Program-made: the position numbers and the translations under genes
Assembly: GCA_036250195.1 (NCBI GenBank)
Contig: JAVHZZ010000006.1
Span: 160,573,224 to 160,637,223, forward strand
Length of the DNA: 64,000 nt
DNA from: Mixophyes australis
Taxonomy: Eukaryota; Chordata; Amphibia; Anura; Limnodynastidae
Reading direction: 5' to 3'
Notes under the pieces: model-generated
Seen by the model: only the letters and a program-made list of their open reading frames with translations
What the model was told of the DNA's origin: nothing
Database searches by the model: none
Part shown: piece by piece, positions 11,891 through 22,172 of the stretch
Numbering within the stretch: position 1 is the stretch's first letter
Layout of the letters: every line of letters starts with the position of its first letter

Positions 11891-12460
11891 GGATGCAGAG
11901 GGCGCATTTTTGCATACAACTAAATAAGTATTTCTGTCCTGACCTAAATACTTATTACATTTTTTTGACCCAACTACTTCTAAAACAGGACTGCTCAATA
12001 ATTATTTTGGAGGGGTGCCTTGAAAAAATTTGGAGACTCTAAGGGTGCCGCGAACTGGAAAAGTTTGGGAACCACTGCCCTAACCCGTGTAGAGCACAAA
12101 TTTGACCAACACATGAATGCTTTAAATTCTACCCTCACAAATATGTGCACCCTCTCGTCCCAAATAGTCAATATTATGCAAACTTCACAGCGCCCCTTCA
12201 CCCCTCTACTAAATGTCACTCCTTCACTTACTCCAGACCCTCAGCTCACTAATCCTAATAATTCATTATTTTTTATTTCTCTTCTTCCTTCCCCTTCTCA
12301 TCCTCCTGGCCCTTCTCAGCCTTCCGCACACCCCTCGGCACACCCCGCCTATCCCCCTGGCCCTTCCTCACACCCTGCTGACCAAGAGAGTTCTGATGCT
12401 TCCTCCGAGCCCTCAACATCACCGGTGACTAGAAAGAAATCTAAACTTTCCTCCACCTAA

Positions 12461-13224
12461 AGAGGCAAAAAGTGCAAAAAAAACCCCTGTATTTTGTAAA
12501 AATATTATGCTGACATGGATAAAGGTAACATATTGTTACATTATATTAATGTGTATTATATTGCATTATGTTATATTAAGTACACTGTAAATTCACTACA
12601 CAGACTCAACATAACTTAAAACGCTAATTTCCAAACCACAATATTACTCTTTACTAAACAAATGGCCCAGCAATGTGTTTCCAAAGTCGCAATCAAATGA
12701 TGATTGTTGTCAAATTGCTGGTAAGTGAAAACAAGCACATACACAAACACCCCCCCCCCCCCCCATAAAAAAAATGCAAAATCCAAGGTACATTCTAAAT
12801 GCAAATCACTCATGTAGTTGTTTAAAATTGTTTGAGGCACAGAGAAAAGTGTGTAAAGTTAGAGTACACTTGAACTTTGAAAAGTGATAAGCATGGATGC
12901 CTAATTGTGGCTTTTCTTACAAATAAAGATACATTTAGAGCTGTCTGTTCCTTATTGGGGGTTCCATAATATGTGTGTGCCTCTTAATGTAGAACAAGCA
13001 AAGGTTTTATTGACCTGGGGTCTGTGTTGTATGTTCATGTTTTTGGTGTTATTATGTGGCTAATTAGGGGAAGAAATGTTTGATTATGCAGTTTAGGCCA
13101 AAGATGTTGCTTTGTAGTGCAGTTTAAATTTACTATGTGATGTGCAAATGCTTTAAACATTACATGAATTGTGAAAAAGATATACTGTAATTTATAAACC
13201 AAAGAGAGTACTCATTTGCCACAT
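12461..13224. other. No recognisable gene
   Basis: AT-rich, with a poly-C run near 12750-12766. Probably the region downstream of the Myb-like pseudogene within the same decayed transposon. Confidence 0.4.
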
Positions 13225-13330
13225 TTGCACGGTTACCTTAGTGGTTCTGTCTCACAGCATTGGTGTCATGATTTAAAATACCAAACATGACCTTATCTGC
13301 GTGGACTTTGTGGCCCATTAAGCTATGTAA
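13225..13330 (+). repeat. tRNA-derived SINE head
   Basis: TACCTTAGTGGTTCTGTCTCACAGC and ATGATTTAAAATACC align with the A/B-box region of the 8003 copy; the body continues briefly. Confidence 0.6.
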
Positions 13331-13644
13331 ACACAAAATTAGAGGAACTTTGAATAACATTGACTAACATTTTTTTTTTCTGGACCAAAGAAAACTAATG
13401 GCTCTTTTTTCATGTACCACACTGATATGTTGAAAGTTGATCTAGGACATGCCTTACCCCAATTCTAAATATATACCAACTTTTTCAATATACCAGCAAT
13501 CAAACATGCTTTGACCAAGTTATTCCTTTTATTGACAAACTTTTCTTAACGATTCTTGCCCTGTATGTTCTCCCAATGTTTTTTTTTTATTTCCTCCCTC
13601 AACTCCATTTGACTTCATCAATCAAAGTGTGTGTGTGTGTGTTG

Positions 13645-13745
13645 TTAGACTGTAAGCTCTATTGGGTCAGGGACTGTGTTCTCTGTACAGTGCCTCAGAG
13701 TTGCTTGTACCATCATAAATAAATATATGATGAAATAAATTAAGA
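13645..13745 (+). repeat. SINE/L2-type 3' tail
   Basis: TTAGACTGTAAGCTCTATTGGG, then CAGGGACTG and TCTCTGTACAG, and an ATAAATAAATA-rich end: the 3' tail shared by CORE-like SINEs and L2 LINEs. A better-preserved copy is at 19480-19590. Confidence 0.6.
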
Positions 13746-13975
13746 TGTAGTGCAAAGGGACCAATGTAACTTAAATATTAAGGTATGGTCTAAATGTTCA
13801 TCCATTATTGGCTAAAATAACCCCAACACATTTTTTGTAATTAAATTACAAAAGACACACAGAACAACTTCTTTTTTTATAACATTTTTTTCAATGGTAA
13901 GATTAAAAAAATCAACATTATACATATCTTAAATAAATAATAATTTTAGGCCAACAGATTATTATTTTTTTTAAC

Positions 13976-14660
13976 GATATTTCAAGATATCATGTATGAG
14001 GACATCTTTGGCTTGTGGTATTTCATCCACAGCCTGGGTGTCTTCTTGAGCTGTTAAAAAAAAATGGAAAAAAAACATGCTTAGCTAATTGTTCAACCAT
14101 ATATTACTTCAAAAAGATGTACTTTGTTTATCTCTTTTGATGGGATCACCAGAGTCATGAAGTGTTACATAGCTTAACATTGTTGGAAAAGGTTAATGGT
14201 ATGCTAAACACAGTACTAGGCAGAGGATTAATACTTTTGGATGGCAGATGTATTTATATATACACATTTGTGTGGTGGCTGGGGTTTACTTCAAAACAAC
14301 AGAAATTATTAATATGGTCATCATGGTTGAAAATGTGGAATGGATAACTAGCTATTTTGGAAAATGGCATGTGGGTAATCATGATTTTTGCTCAACTACA
14401 ATGTGCCTAAAAAGGAATACAATTAGGAAAAGTGTTTAATTTCAATACTTACATTCACCCATCGCCCCCTCCAACACTGCCTGTGTGGCAGGCACTTCCT
14501 CCTCCAGGGCCACCTCCTCCACAAGGGCCACTTCCTCCACCTCCAATGCTGGTGCCTCTGCCTCTGGCACCTCCTCCACCTCCTCTGCCGACTCCTCTGC
14601 CTCCTCAGGAGCCTCCTCCAACGCCTGTTGTTGGCGGGCACGATGTCTACGTCTGTTGGA
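13976..14660 (-). pseudogene. Two candidate spliced exons, Glu-rich then C-terminal
   Basis: On the minus strand, TTTATTCCAACAG ends at about 14656 and opens an exon running to about 14457, where the donor GAAT|GTAAGT occurs. It encodes an Arg-rich start and a run of EEAPEEAEE-type acidic repeats. A second acceptor, TTTTTTTTTAACAG at about 14054, opens QEDTQAVDEIPQAKD... and stops at TAA near 13976. The two join in phase. I do not recognise the protein. Its position, convergent with the Harbinger Myb-like pseudogene, would suit the 3' end of the same transposon's other gene, but no DDE transposase motif was seen. Confidence 0.35.
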
Positions 14661-14816
14661 ATAAATATTACACATAAGCTTCTTGTAAAAACTTCAACCT
14701 GCTTCTCAATTATAAACATCTAGCCTGATAATAATGTGAACTGAAATTGTAAAACATGCATTTTAATAAAGATCTAAAGAAAATCTTTAATAAAAAGGAG
14801 TTAAATTTGACAGACA

Positions 14817-14821
14817 CACCC
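14817..14821. repeat. Left target duplication CACCC
   Basis: Matches CACCC at 15584-15588, directly flanking the solo LTR. Confidence 0.75.
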
Positions 14822-15583
14822 TGTGACTGGATCACGTATAAATAATTTATGATATAAATTTATTTAAAGGAAATAGCACAGGGTCCTTATTTATATAATT
14901 GTCAATGCACTTATTTTTGATATTGTGTATATTTTGAGATAGGAAATTGTTATTTCTGAGACCAGGGTAGAGAATTTGTTTTTTCTGTTTTACCCTTGTT
15001 AAAGGAAATACCTTATCTCTGATGTTTAGAAAGTCTGCTGTGTATTGTGATGTGGGAAAATGACTTGTTAGAGGTTTATACCTTTCTTTGGGAATGTGTA
15101 TTCTGCAACTGTTGGAACAAAAGGTCTCCTGCTAATCAGGCCTTTTGATGTGTGAGGCCTTTTGAAGACAAGATGGGTTAATTAAGACCTTGCTACTAGA
15201 TTTCCTGTGTCTAAAAGCAAGATGCAGGACATCAGTGAATTTGTAAGATATCACAACAAGGTTTGTAAGAATTTCATAGCTAAGTGTAAATATTATTGGC
15301 TTTGCAATGCATGGAAATCTTATGTTTTGGTAATCAGGGTACATCCGGATTCTAAAAATAGCCTGTGTCCAAATCTGTATAAAAAGCACTGTACTATACA
15401 TTGAAATGTATCATTCTTCTGATTTCATCTGACCTGCTCACTGGTACCTCTAACCAGTGAAGAACAAATAAACATCTTGCTTCAAAGACCTGCTTAAAAA
15501 CATCTTCAATATTGCTGTGTTCCTGTGATCTACAGATTAAACTCTAAACAGACAGGGTGGCATAGGTGGTCCATCCTGTCACA
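14822..15583 (+). repeat. Solo LTR of a retrovirus-like element (762 bp)
   Basis: Begins TGTGAC and ends GTCACA, so the termini are inverted. It is flanked by CACCC on both sides. A TATA-like GTATAAAAAGC lies near 15377 and AATAAA near 15466, the expected U3-R order for a plus-strand LTR. No internal gag, pol or env is attached, so this is a solo LTR left by LTR-LTR recombination. Whether the source was an endogenous retrovirus or another LTR element cannot be told from the LTR alone. Confidence 0.75.
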
Positions 15584-15588
15584 CACCC

Positions 15589-16439
15589 CACTTTCAGATG
15601 GCCTGTAACAAGGTTTGTTACAACCAACATGTCCTAATCTCCTCTCTAAGCTCAGCTAAGAGCTAGGGTTGGCGGTGGCAAAGAGCTGGGGCCGAAGGCG
15701 ACTGTGCAATGCCGCCAGATATATCTATGGACCCTTTGGTAGGCCCGCAGCTTCAGCTCGTTGGAAACTTACGGACCGGTGGGCATGCTGTTCATACCGT
15801 TGGTCAGTACTCTGAGCTCACGTCTTGCGAACGTGGTAGATCTCATTTTGCTTGTCTCAAACTCACTATCCAATACTCTGCTCTGTGATTGGTTCTCAGA
15901 GCACGTATAGGCATGCTCACGTCACTTGCGGATCTTTTCTACACGTGTGTGCAAAATGTCTGGCTGTCATTCACTTATCGTATCCTGGCAAAAAAGGAGC
16001 AGATCGATGGGAAATGTACTCCACTATTCGCTGTACTGGCACTTTCTAACAGGAACCTGCAATTCTAAGCACCTGATAACAGGCCCTAGATTTATAAGTG
16101 TGATCGTTTTTGTCCTAGCTGAGTTGTAAATGTAATTGTATAAATAAAGTGTAAAATTGAGATGTAGCTACCAGAAAACAGACAGTAATTTACTTATGGA
16201 TTATTATATGTGTCTGTAATTTAAAACATAACTTTTTGTTATGGTTTTGATAAGGATCAAAGTAATACATTTTTTGGACCATAATTTACCTCATGAATCT
16301 GGTCCTCCTAGCAAACATAATTAGGAATTAAATTTGAAGCAACACAGAGGGTATAGTGGTGTTATTGACAGTAAGGAGACCACTTAGTGACTCTAGCATG
16401 AGGGACAAGAATGAGCTCTGTATAGAACATGATTTGCTT
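15589..16439. other. No recognisable gene
   Basis: Mixed-composition sequence. The GC-richer 15660-15960 segment (GGCGGTGGCAAAGAGC...) looks repeat-derived but could not be classified. Confidence 0.4.
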
Positions 16440-16840
16440 TAGCTATTCTTGTGGCATCCATGGGGCGAATGCAGGAAGACAGTGGTTTTCAACAGATAGT
16501 GGTGAAAGAAATAGGTAAGGGAAAGCAATGTACATTTGGGCGTCCTCGTCATACAGGTGGTGTTGGAGGCCAAATGAGCAAATTAGTACCCCAAGACAAA
16601 ACATGTACAATGTTAAAGTGCAACATTTAGAAAAAAAAAGGAGCATTGTGAGACCTCAATAAAGAGTGAGAGTGGAAGGGAGAATGTGCCAGAGGTGGGT
16701 ACATTGCAGGAGCAGTTAGAGAGGTGGGAAGTGACACAGGAGAGCACTGTGTCTAGATGGACAATCGAGTCAAGGATGTATAGGAGAACAGGGTGTTAAA
16801 CAGTGTCCACAGCGGCAGAGAGTTACAGGATAATGACTAT
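16440..16840 (-). mobile_element. L2/CR1-type LINE fragment (reverse transcriptase part)
   Basis: The same nucleotide sequence type as the L2 RT at 33.2-33.7 kb (for example CAAATGAGCAAATTAGTACC and GTGGAAGGGAGAATGTGCCAGAGG have counterparts there). It is interrupted by indels and stops. Confidence 0.65.
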
Positions 16841-16999
16841 TGCAATAAAAATTATTAATATTTATTTATAAACACAATTACAGTAATCCAATGAAACACA
16901 CAATAAAATCGAACTGAAAATACAAACTTCTTTGTAAAACAAAAAATTACAAATATCAAATACAAACACATGCATGTTGGTTTTCTCTCATTGGTTAGA

Positions 17000-17312
17000 G
17001 GTGTTGCAAAGCAGGTCATGCTGGAACCCATAATGGCTGTCTTCTTTATCTGTTTAAAATATTAGAGAAAAAGATCAACTTTGGGCTGTTTGGAAACAAA
17101 TTACTTGACTGTGTGTACTTTGTGCACACCTGTAATTTCAAGCTGAAAAATCTACAATTTGTTGCCTTAACTGTAACGTAGGTCCCCCAATAACCTAAAA
17201 GGAATAACATTATTAACTATAGATACTTACATGCTGAATAAGGCGACTCCTTCATGTCTCTTTCTTACTCCATGAAATGATCCTTGCCACACCTCCTTTG
17301 TGCTGACTCATA
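17000..17312 (-). pseudogene. Candidate exon pair, second copy of the 14-kb layout
   Basis: On the minus strand, TTTATTCTAACAG near 17311 opens a segment of about 85 bp ending CAGCAT|GTAAGTATC near 17232, and TTTTAAACAG near 17053 opens ATAAAGAAGACAGCC. The acceptor, donor and following acceptor resemble those at 14656, 14457 and 14054 in sequence and order, suggesting a diverged duplicate. The reading frame is not clearly maintained. Confidence 0.25.
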
Positions 17313-18129
17313 AGGTCTGTTAGAATAAATTACAAACATTTAGCTATTTACTAAAATGGTGTCTGTTTCTCACTTATCCTCAAAATGAAAGAGAATGGAA
17401 GGTATCGCCATTAGAAAACATTGACAAATAAGTATCTTAAAATCAACAAACACACAACACTTAGTTTATGCACTTTACCTGGTCAGAAAAGAAAATTCAC
17501 ATAGTGAGTCAGATATATGATTAACAGACTATGCTTAATTACAGAATATTTTTCAGGTGAGGCAGACGTGTCCCAGCTAAGGCCTGGTAGTACATCAATG
17601 AAAGCCTTTAGTTTGGTCTATTTTAAACAAAACTCTAACAATCAAACTTCATCATTGTTTTTCTAAGTGCCATGCCTATAAAAGTCACATCTGATAATCT
17701 CAGCAGGGGCACAGCACGATTTCAAAGGTAAACATTTGTTTAAGTCCAAACTATCTGGTGCATGCATTTATATATGTTTAGAAAAATGAAACAGGCCATT
17801 ACTTTCATCACCAAACAATTGTATTATTAGAATGTCAGAGAATTTTCAAAGTGTGAAATAAACCATATTAGAAAAAGATTTTACCTTGCTAATCAGTGTT
17901 GAACCTTAATGAAACCCTTGCTTTGTAGGTAAGTCTGTGTATATTGATGTAGTTTTTTTTGGCTAATTGGTGTTTCTCTGTAGGTATCGTCATTGTCGGG
18001 CTTGTAGTACTCAAAAAATCGGACCCAACCCTTACTAAGAAGGTGTGTGCAATTGTTCATTTAATTATGCTCATTAACACTTTAGGTTGCCACTAGTTCC
18101 TGTGCTGTGTTGTATGTGTGTTTCAATCT
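17313..18129. other. No recognisable gene
   Basis: AT-rich sequence without recognised domains or terminal repeats. Confidence 0.4.
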
Positions 18130-18300
18130 GAAGTATGCCTTACTGGGTAGACAAATGAGCTGGCAACAATAGGGTCATGAGTTCAAATCCACAATCATGC
18201 CTGTATCTGTGTGGACTTTGTATATTCCCATATTTCTGTGGATTTACTCCAATGTGTCGAAAGAAGACTTGTAGAAGAGTACGCTAGTATATGTTTTGGC
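18130..18300 (+). repeat. tRNA-derived SINE
   Basis: GGGTCATGAGTTCAAATCC (B-box-like), then the body segment CTGTATCTGTGTGGACTTTG shared with the 8003, 13225 and 19005 copies. The A-box part is altered. Confidence 0.65.
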
Positions 18301-18636
18301 GACAACATTGTATTGTGCGTGGATATTTATGTTTGCGAATTCTTGGCCATTACATCCGCATCCACGGCTATTTACAATTCAAAATTACAGATGACACATT
18401 TTTTTCATGTTGGAGAGCAAGAGAATGTGTGTGTGCAATTCTTTATTGTTTATCCTTAAATCTTCATGAAATGCATGTGTTGTATTGAGAATTTCCGTAG
18501 CCAAATATTTAAATTGTGCATGTACCAAGGATTTAGTGCTATAATATTTCATTGTATAATTGATAATTATAATATAATTGATTGTTTGTTACATTAATAA
18601 AAATTATAAAAGTCAAAAACTGTGTTATGAGAAAAG

Positions 18637-19150
18637 TTCATACTCAGCTTTTCCTTCTATTCTATATCATGCACATATTGTTTCCACTTGCACGTTGCCT
18701 TAGTGATTAGACAATCTACTTTTCATCAGTGGGTTAATTAGTTTGATTTCTGACCCATTTTGTAAAATATGCTCATATTGCATACTGAAATTTGTGTTAA
18801 GTTTCAACACAGACAAGCACTTGTTCCAAATAAAGTGAAAGTGAATCCAAACAAATAGAAAAATAAACACAGATAAAAGGAAAAAAGAAAAAAGTGCCCC
18901 CCCAAAAAAGAACGCAAAAAATTACAATTTTAAGTCCAATTATTATTATTATTATGTTCATGCTCAGCTTTTCCTTCTAGTCTATATCATGCACATATTG
19001 TTTCCACTTGCACGTTGGCTTAGTGGTTAGACAATCCATCTTTCAACAGTGGAGACCTGAGTTTGAATCCTCACCCCATGCCCTTATCTCTCTGGAGTTT
19101 GTATAGCCTCCCCATGTTTGTGTGGATTTCCTCTGTGTCCCTTATGCAAA
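18637..19150 (+). repeat. Direct duplication carrying two SINE heads
   Basis: About 90 bp at 18640-18730 (CTCAGCTTTTCCTTCTAT... then a SINE head with GTGATTAGACAATC) recurs at 18958-19047 with few differences. The shared part includes sequence upstream of the SINE, so a segment of about 318 bp was duplicated, rather than the SINE inserting twice. The second copy has the longer SINE body, to about 19150. Confidence 0.7.
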
Positions 19151-19414
19151 AGTACTCTTTGTTTAAGTTCGCAATTTTAACAAATTAAGCTGTTATGCTT
19201 ATTAGCGTATTATTATCCGTTTTCACACATATCAACAAAGGTATAGGCTAACTATTAGAAACATCAAAAGTACACATTGTTTAATGTTTGATATAAATAT
19301 AAAATAAAAATGTTTAATTTTTTTTGTTGGAGTGAAGTGTATTAAGATGTATGTTGTGCATATTTATTTGTGAGTGTTTTAAATGAACAATGCTTTTTGA
19401 ACAGTTTAGTGTTG

Positions 19415-19600
19415 TCCAAAAACATACTAGTAGGTTAATTGGCTGCTATCAAAATTGACCCTAATCTCTGTGTGTGTTAGAGAATTTAGACTGTAAGCTC
19501 CAATGGGGCAGGGACTGATGTGAATGAGTTCTCTGTACAGCGCTGCGGAATCAGTGGCGCTATATAAAGAAATGGTGATGATGATGTTGTTATTCAACGC
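19415..19600 (+). repeat. SINE/L2-type 3' tail, well preserved
   Basis: Contains GGTTAATTGGCTGCTATC, AGACTGTAAGCTCCAATGGG, then GTACAGCGCTGCGGAATC and GGCGCTATATAAA, ending in GATGATGATG microsatellite. This is a typical amphibian-style SINE/LINE 3' end. Confidence 0.75.
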
Positions 19601-19689
19601 TGCTATAGCTGCTTTGGGCTTAAACATGACCCCTAGCTTCCTTAAGTTTAAGAAGACAGTTAGTATAACAGTCTGAGCATTTATTCTTA

Positions 19690-19924
19690 ACTATCTGACG
19701 AATCCGGTGGTAAACTCCTACTCTTCTTAAATCAGTACAAATAACGCCTACTCTTCTTAAATCAGTACGATCTCCGCCCATTCCCCTCCCATTCCCAACC
19801 CCTTTTTCTTAAGTGTTGGGAGAATTTCTTAAGTGCAGTTAAGAAGGGTTTTCATCTTAAGTTAAGAAATTCTTAGCATACGCAATGGATCTTCTTTAGT
19901 CCCTTCTCTGGGCGTGCACAGAGA
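19690..19924. other. CTTAAG-rich unclassified repeat
   Basis: Several CTTCTTAAATCAGTAC and CTTAAG motifs, partly as a 40-bp direct repeat near 19713 and 19746. It could be the right end of the Harbinger-like element that contains the Myb-like pseudogene, but the terminal repeat does not match 7154 well enough to say so. Confidence 0.3.
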
Positions 19925-20295
19925 AGATTTTCGTAAGGCATAATGATGACGTCATGTGTGAGGCACAGTAATGGTGTGATATGAGGGAACAGTAAGTGCT
20001 TGATTTGGGTGGGAGGCACAATGATGGCATGATGTGGGAGGCACAGGGATGATATTATGTAGGGACACAGTGATGGCTTGATTTGGGTGTGAGGCACAGT
20101 GACAGCATGATGTGTGGAGCACAGTGAAGATATTATTTGGGGGCACAGTGAGGGCTTAATGTGGGTGCGAGGAAAAATGATGGCATGATGTGTGAGGCAC
20201 AGTAATGATATTATGTGGGGGCACAGTGATGGCTTGATGAGGATGGGAGTCACAGTAATGACATGATATGGAGGAATAGCAAGGGCTTGATATGA
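19925..20295. repeat. Minisatellite (GGCACAGTGATGGCATGATGTG type)
   Basis: Alternating units of about 25 bp (GGCACAGTGATGGCTTGAT..., GGCACAGTGATGATATTATG...) organised into higher-order groups of about 75 bp. It is related in style to the 6640-7145 tract. Confidence 0.7.
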
Positions 20296-20371
20296 TTACC
20301 GTAGAATAACAGTATAACATTTCTTATTCACAATCAATATTAAGATGTGGTGCCTTTTCTAAGGCAACACC

Positions 20372-20376
20372 TGTTC
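20372..20376. repeat. Left target duplication TGTTC of Ty3/gypsy element 3
   Basis: Identical to 28655-28659 directly after the 3' LTR. A 5-bp duplication is usual for Ty3/gypsy integration. Confidence 0.95.
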
Positions 20377-20522
20377 TGTCACTCACCGGACTGTGAGTGC
20401 TTCTTCCCGGACATTTAGGAACCGTGGCCGTCCTCCATCCTGAGGGTCTGCGCATGCGCAGCCCTTTCCTATACTTCAGTGTATGTCCCTTTAACTCAAT
20501 TGGCAGATCAGGCAACACTCCC

Positions 20523-20530
20523 TATATTAA
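20523..20530 (+). promoter_or_regulatory. TATA box of element 3 LTR
   Basis: TATATTAA, with GCCTGATCTT starting 31 nt downstream at 20554. The hairpin GTGGT CAAC ACCAC (20538-20551) lies between them. The same TATA, hairpin, GCC geometry appears in the LTRs of elements 1 and 2 and in the solo LTR at 54046. Confidence 0.65.
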
Positions 20531-20553
20531 GCACCTGTGGTCAACACCACGAT

Positions 20554-20563
20554 GCCTGATCTT
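20554..20563 (+). promoter_or_regulatory. Predicted transcript 5' end / self-primer sequence
   Basis: GCCTGATCTT is the exact reverse complement of AAGATCAGGC at 22390-22399, just after the 5' LTR. If transcription starts here, the RNA 5' end can fold back on the leader and prime minus-strand DNA, as described for Tf1 and sushi elements. The start site is inferred from the TATA spacing. Confidence 0.6.
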
Positions 20564-20733
20564 GGAGTCTCATTCCCCATGAGTCTCTGAAGGTGTTCCT
20601 GTGTTTCCTCGTGTATTCAGCGCTGCTGATTCCTGTGGTTTCCAAACCACTTCTATCTCTGTGGTTTCCAAACCACTTCTACTACTGTGGTTCCCATACC
20701 ACTTCTACCATCAACTGTATCATCGTGACTGTT

Positions 20734-21165
20734 TGCTGATTCCTATCCGCTGCCTCCGTGCACTACAGTCTTCTAAACCACTTCAACGCTATTATATATC
20801 ATTATGACTGTTTGCTGATTCCTATCCGCTGCCTCCGTGCACTACAGTCTTCTAAACCACATCAACGCTATTATATATCATTGTGACTGTTTGCTGATTC
20901 CTATCCGCTGCCTCCGTGCACTACAGCCTTTTCTCCACATCCACTCACCTGTTCATCATCAAGTCTGTGAGCTGATTCCTATCCGCTGCCTCCGTGCACT
21001 ACAGTCTCCAGCTTGCAACTCGCCTGTGTTCATCATCGTGACTGTTAGCTGATTCCTATCCGCTGCCTCCGTGCACTACAGTCTCCAGCTTGCAACTCGC
21101 CTGTGTTCATCACCGTGACTGTTAGCTGATTCCTATCCGCTGCCCCTGTGCACTGCAGTCTCATC
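20734..21165 (+). repeat. Six tandem 77-79 bp repeats within R-U5
   Basis: Units begin GCTGATTCCTATCCGCTGCC at about 20735, 20814, 20893, 20971, 21048 and 21125, each followed by TCCGTGCACTACAG (CCCTGTGCACTGCAG in the last). The same array is in the 3' LTR at +6,267. Confidence 0.9.
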
Positions 21166-21912
21166 TCATCTCTCCTGTGTTTCCTCGAGACTGCTGCTAT
21201 CATTGCCATCCGCTACTCTCCGTGATCAACAGCTCCTGGTCTACTCTGCTCTCCCGTGTTCCATCGCTATTGGTACCTGTTGGTTGCTACTGGTTACCTC
21301 CGTGTGCCCGCAGAGTCCTGCTGCTGCTGTCAGCGCTATCGTCCATCTACTGCTGATCCGCTCTCCACGCCTTCACGTGTCCCGCTGGTCTCTACCCTCC
21401 TGTCAGCATTGGATTTGTATCTCATCAGCTACTCCTCTGCTGGATCATCTCCATTCTCCTGGGTCCTCCATGAGTCCAGTTCCACGTGTTACCGATTCCT
21501 GTGGATTCGTGTCCCTGTTGGTCTACTTACCTGTGCGCTGCACCTACTAGACCCCTGCCTCATCCATCCAGGGACTTCTCATCCAGCCGGCCTCCTGCCG
21601 CTCAGGTATCGCTGCACTCCTATCTGACTGCCTGCTTCTGAACCACGGTATGCATACTTCTCATTGACTGTGCTGGTGTATTGCATATCTTGCTGGACTG
21701 TATTGGTTCTCCTCTGGAGTCTGCTATCCGCTGAGTCTATTGCCATCATTGACTGTGTTATCTTGTGCTGGATTACTTCAAGAGACTTCCTATATTTGCA
21801 GACCTGTTCAGTCATTTATATATATTGTGCATATTACTGTGGATCGTGTATAAGGTGCCCGTGTATATCCTGTGTTGCAGTCTCTCCCCGTGCACCTCCT
21901 CACATATATATT

Positions 21913-22172
21913 CAGTGGTACAACTTGCTGATGGCAGACCACTGATCCCTGTTTCCTGTATCACCTGTTCCAGTATCCTCTCACATAGCAGTGGTACAAC
22001 TTGCTATCACAGACCACTGACTACCCGGATACCTCCACTTGGATTCCATTCCTTCACTCAGACAGCGGTACAACTTGCTATCCGCAGACCGCTGACTCTC
22101 ATCACCTCCTCGTTTCTGTTGGACATTCCTCCTCACTATAGCAGTGGTACAACTTGCTATCGCAGACCACTG
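21913..22172 (+). repeat. Four leader hairpins (CAGTGGT ... ACCACTG)
   Basis: Stem pairs at 21913/21938, 21989/22013, 22063/22088 and 22142/22166, each with a TACAACTTGCT-containing loop region. In the third copy both arms change together (CAGCGGT / ACCGCTG), keeping the pairing. They lie in the predicted genomic-RNA leader 210-490 nt before gag. Confidence 0.8.

Larger units (their letters stand above)
10546..12077. mobile_element. Non-autonomous hAT element (1,532 bp) carrying a VNTR
   Basis: The left end reads CGGCGGTTCCCAAAG and the inverted right end CAGTGGTTCCCAAAC, a hAT-type terminal repeat. It is flanked by 8-bp duplications CCCTAACC (10538-10545, 12078-12085). Removing the element and one duplication leaves exon 3 of the surrounding Myb-like gene in frame. 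It has no transposase coding. Its interior is a large fold-back (10612-10810) followed by about 1.1 kb of GC-rich tandem repeats. Confidence 0.85.
9395..12460 (+). pseudogene. PIF/Harbinger Myb-like (SANT) accessory protein, three exons, split by a hAT
   Basis: Harbinger transposons encode a DDE transposase plus a Myb/SANT-like DNA-binding partner; this looks like a decayed copy of the latter. Exon 1 (about 9406-9581) encodes the NFTFKELEILVELTIENF helix and an NEVKKR segment after a small frameshift, and ends in ACG|GTAAAA. Exon 2 (about 9920-10121) begins after TTGGTACAG and completes the typical RWADYKQNLKKKL motif, then LTPFEERAS...GRIDTG after one more frameshift; its donor is CTAG|GTACAT. 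Exon 3 (from about 10347) joins in phase and contains one TAG before a long Gln/Pro/Ser-rich tail ending in a basic RKKSK segment at 12460. A hAT element sits inside exon 3. The splice phases agree at both junctions, which supports the model. Two frameshifts and the TAG make it non-functional. Confidence 0.7.

Noticed and set aside
10596..11998. Very long Cys/Pro/Leu-rich open frames (up to 439 codons) in several minus-strand frames
   Set aside because: They run through the GC-rich VNTR, which lacks stop codons in several frames at once. No domain, and composition follows the repeat unit.
8003..19150. tRNA genes at the SINE heads
   Set aside because: Only A/B-box-like parts remain, without a foldable cloverleaf, and each continues into a SINE body.
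7154..19924. One 12.8-kb autonomous Harbinger transposon
   Set aside because: A left-end-like sequence and the accessory pseudogene are present, but no matching right terminus, no target duplication and no DDE transposase motif were found.
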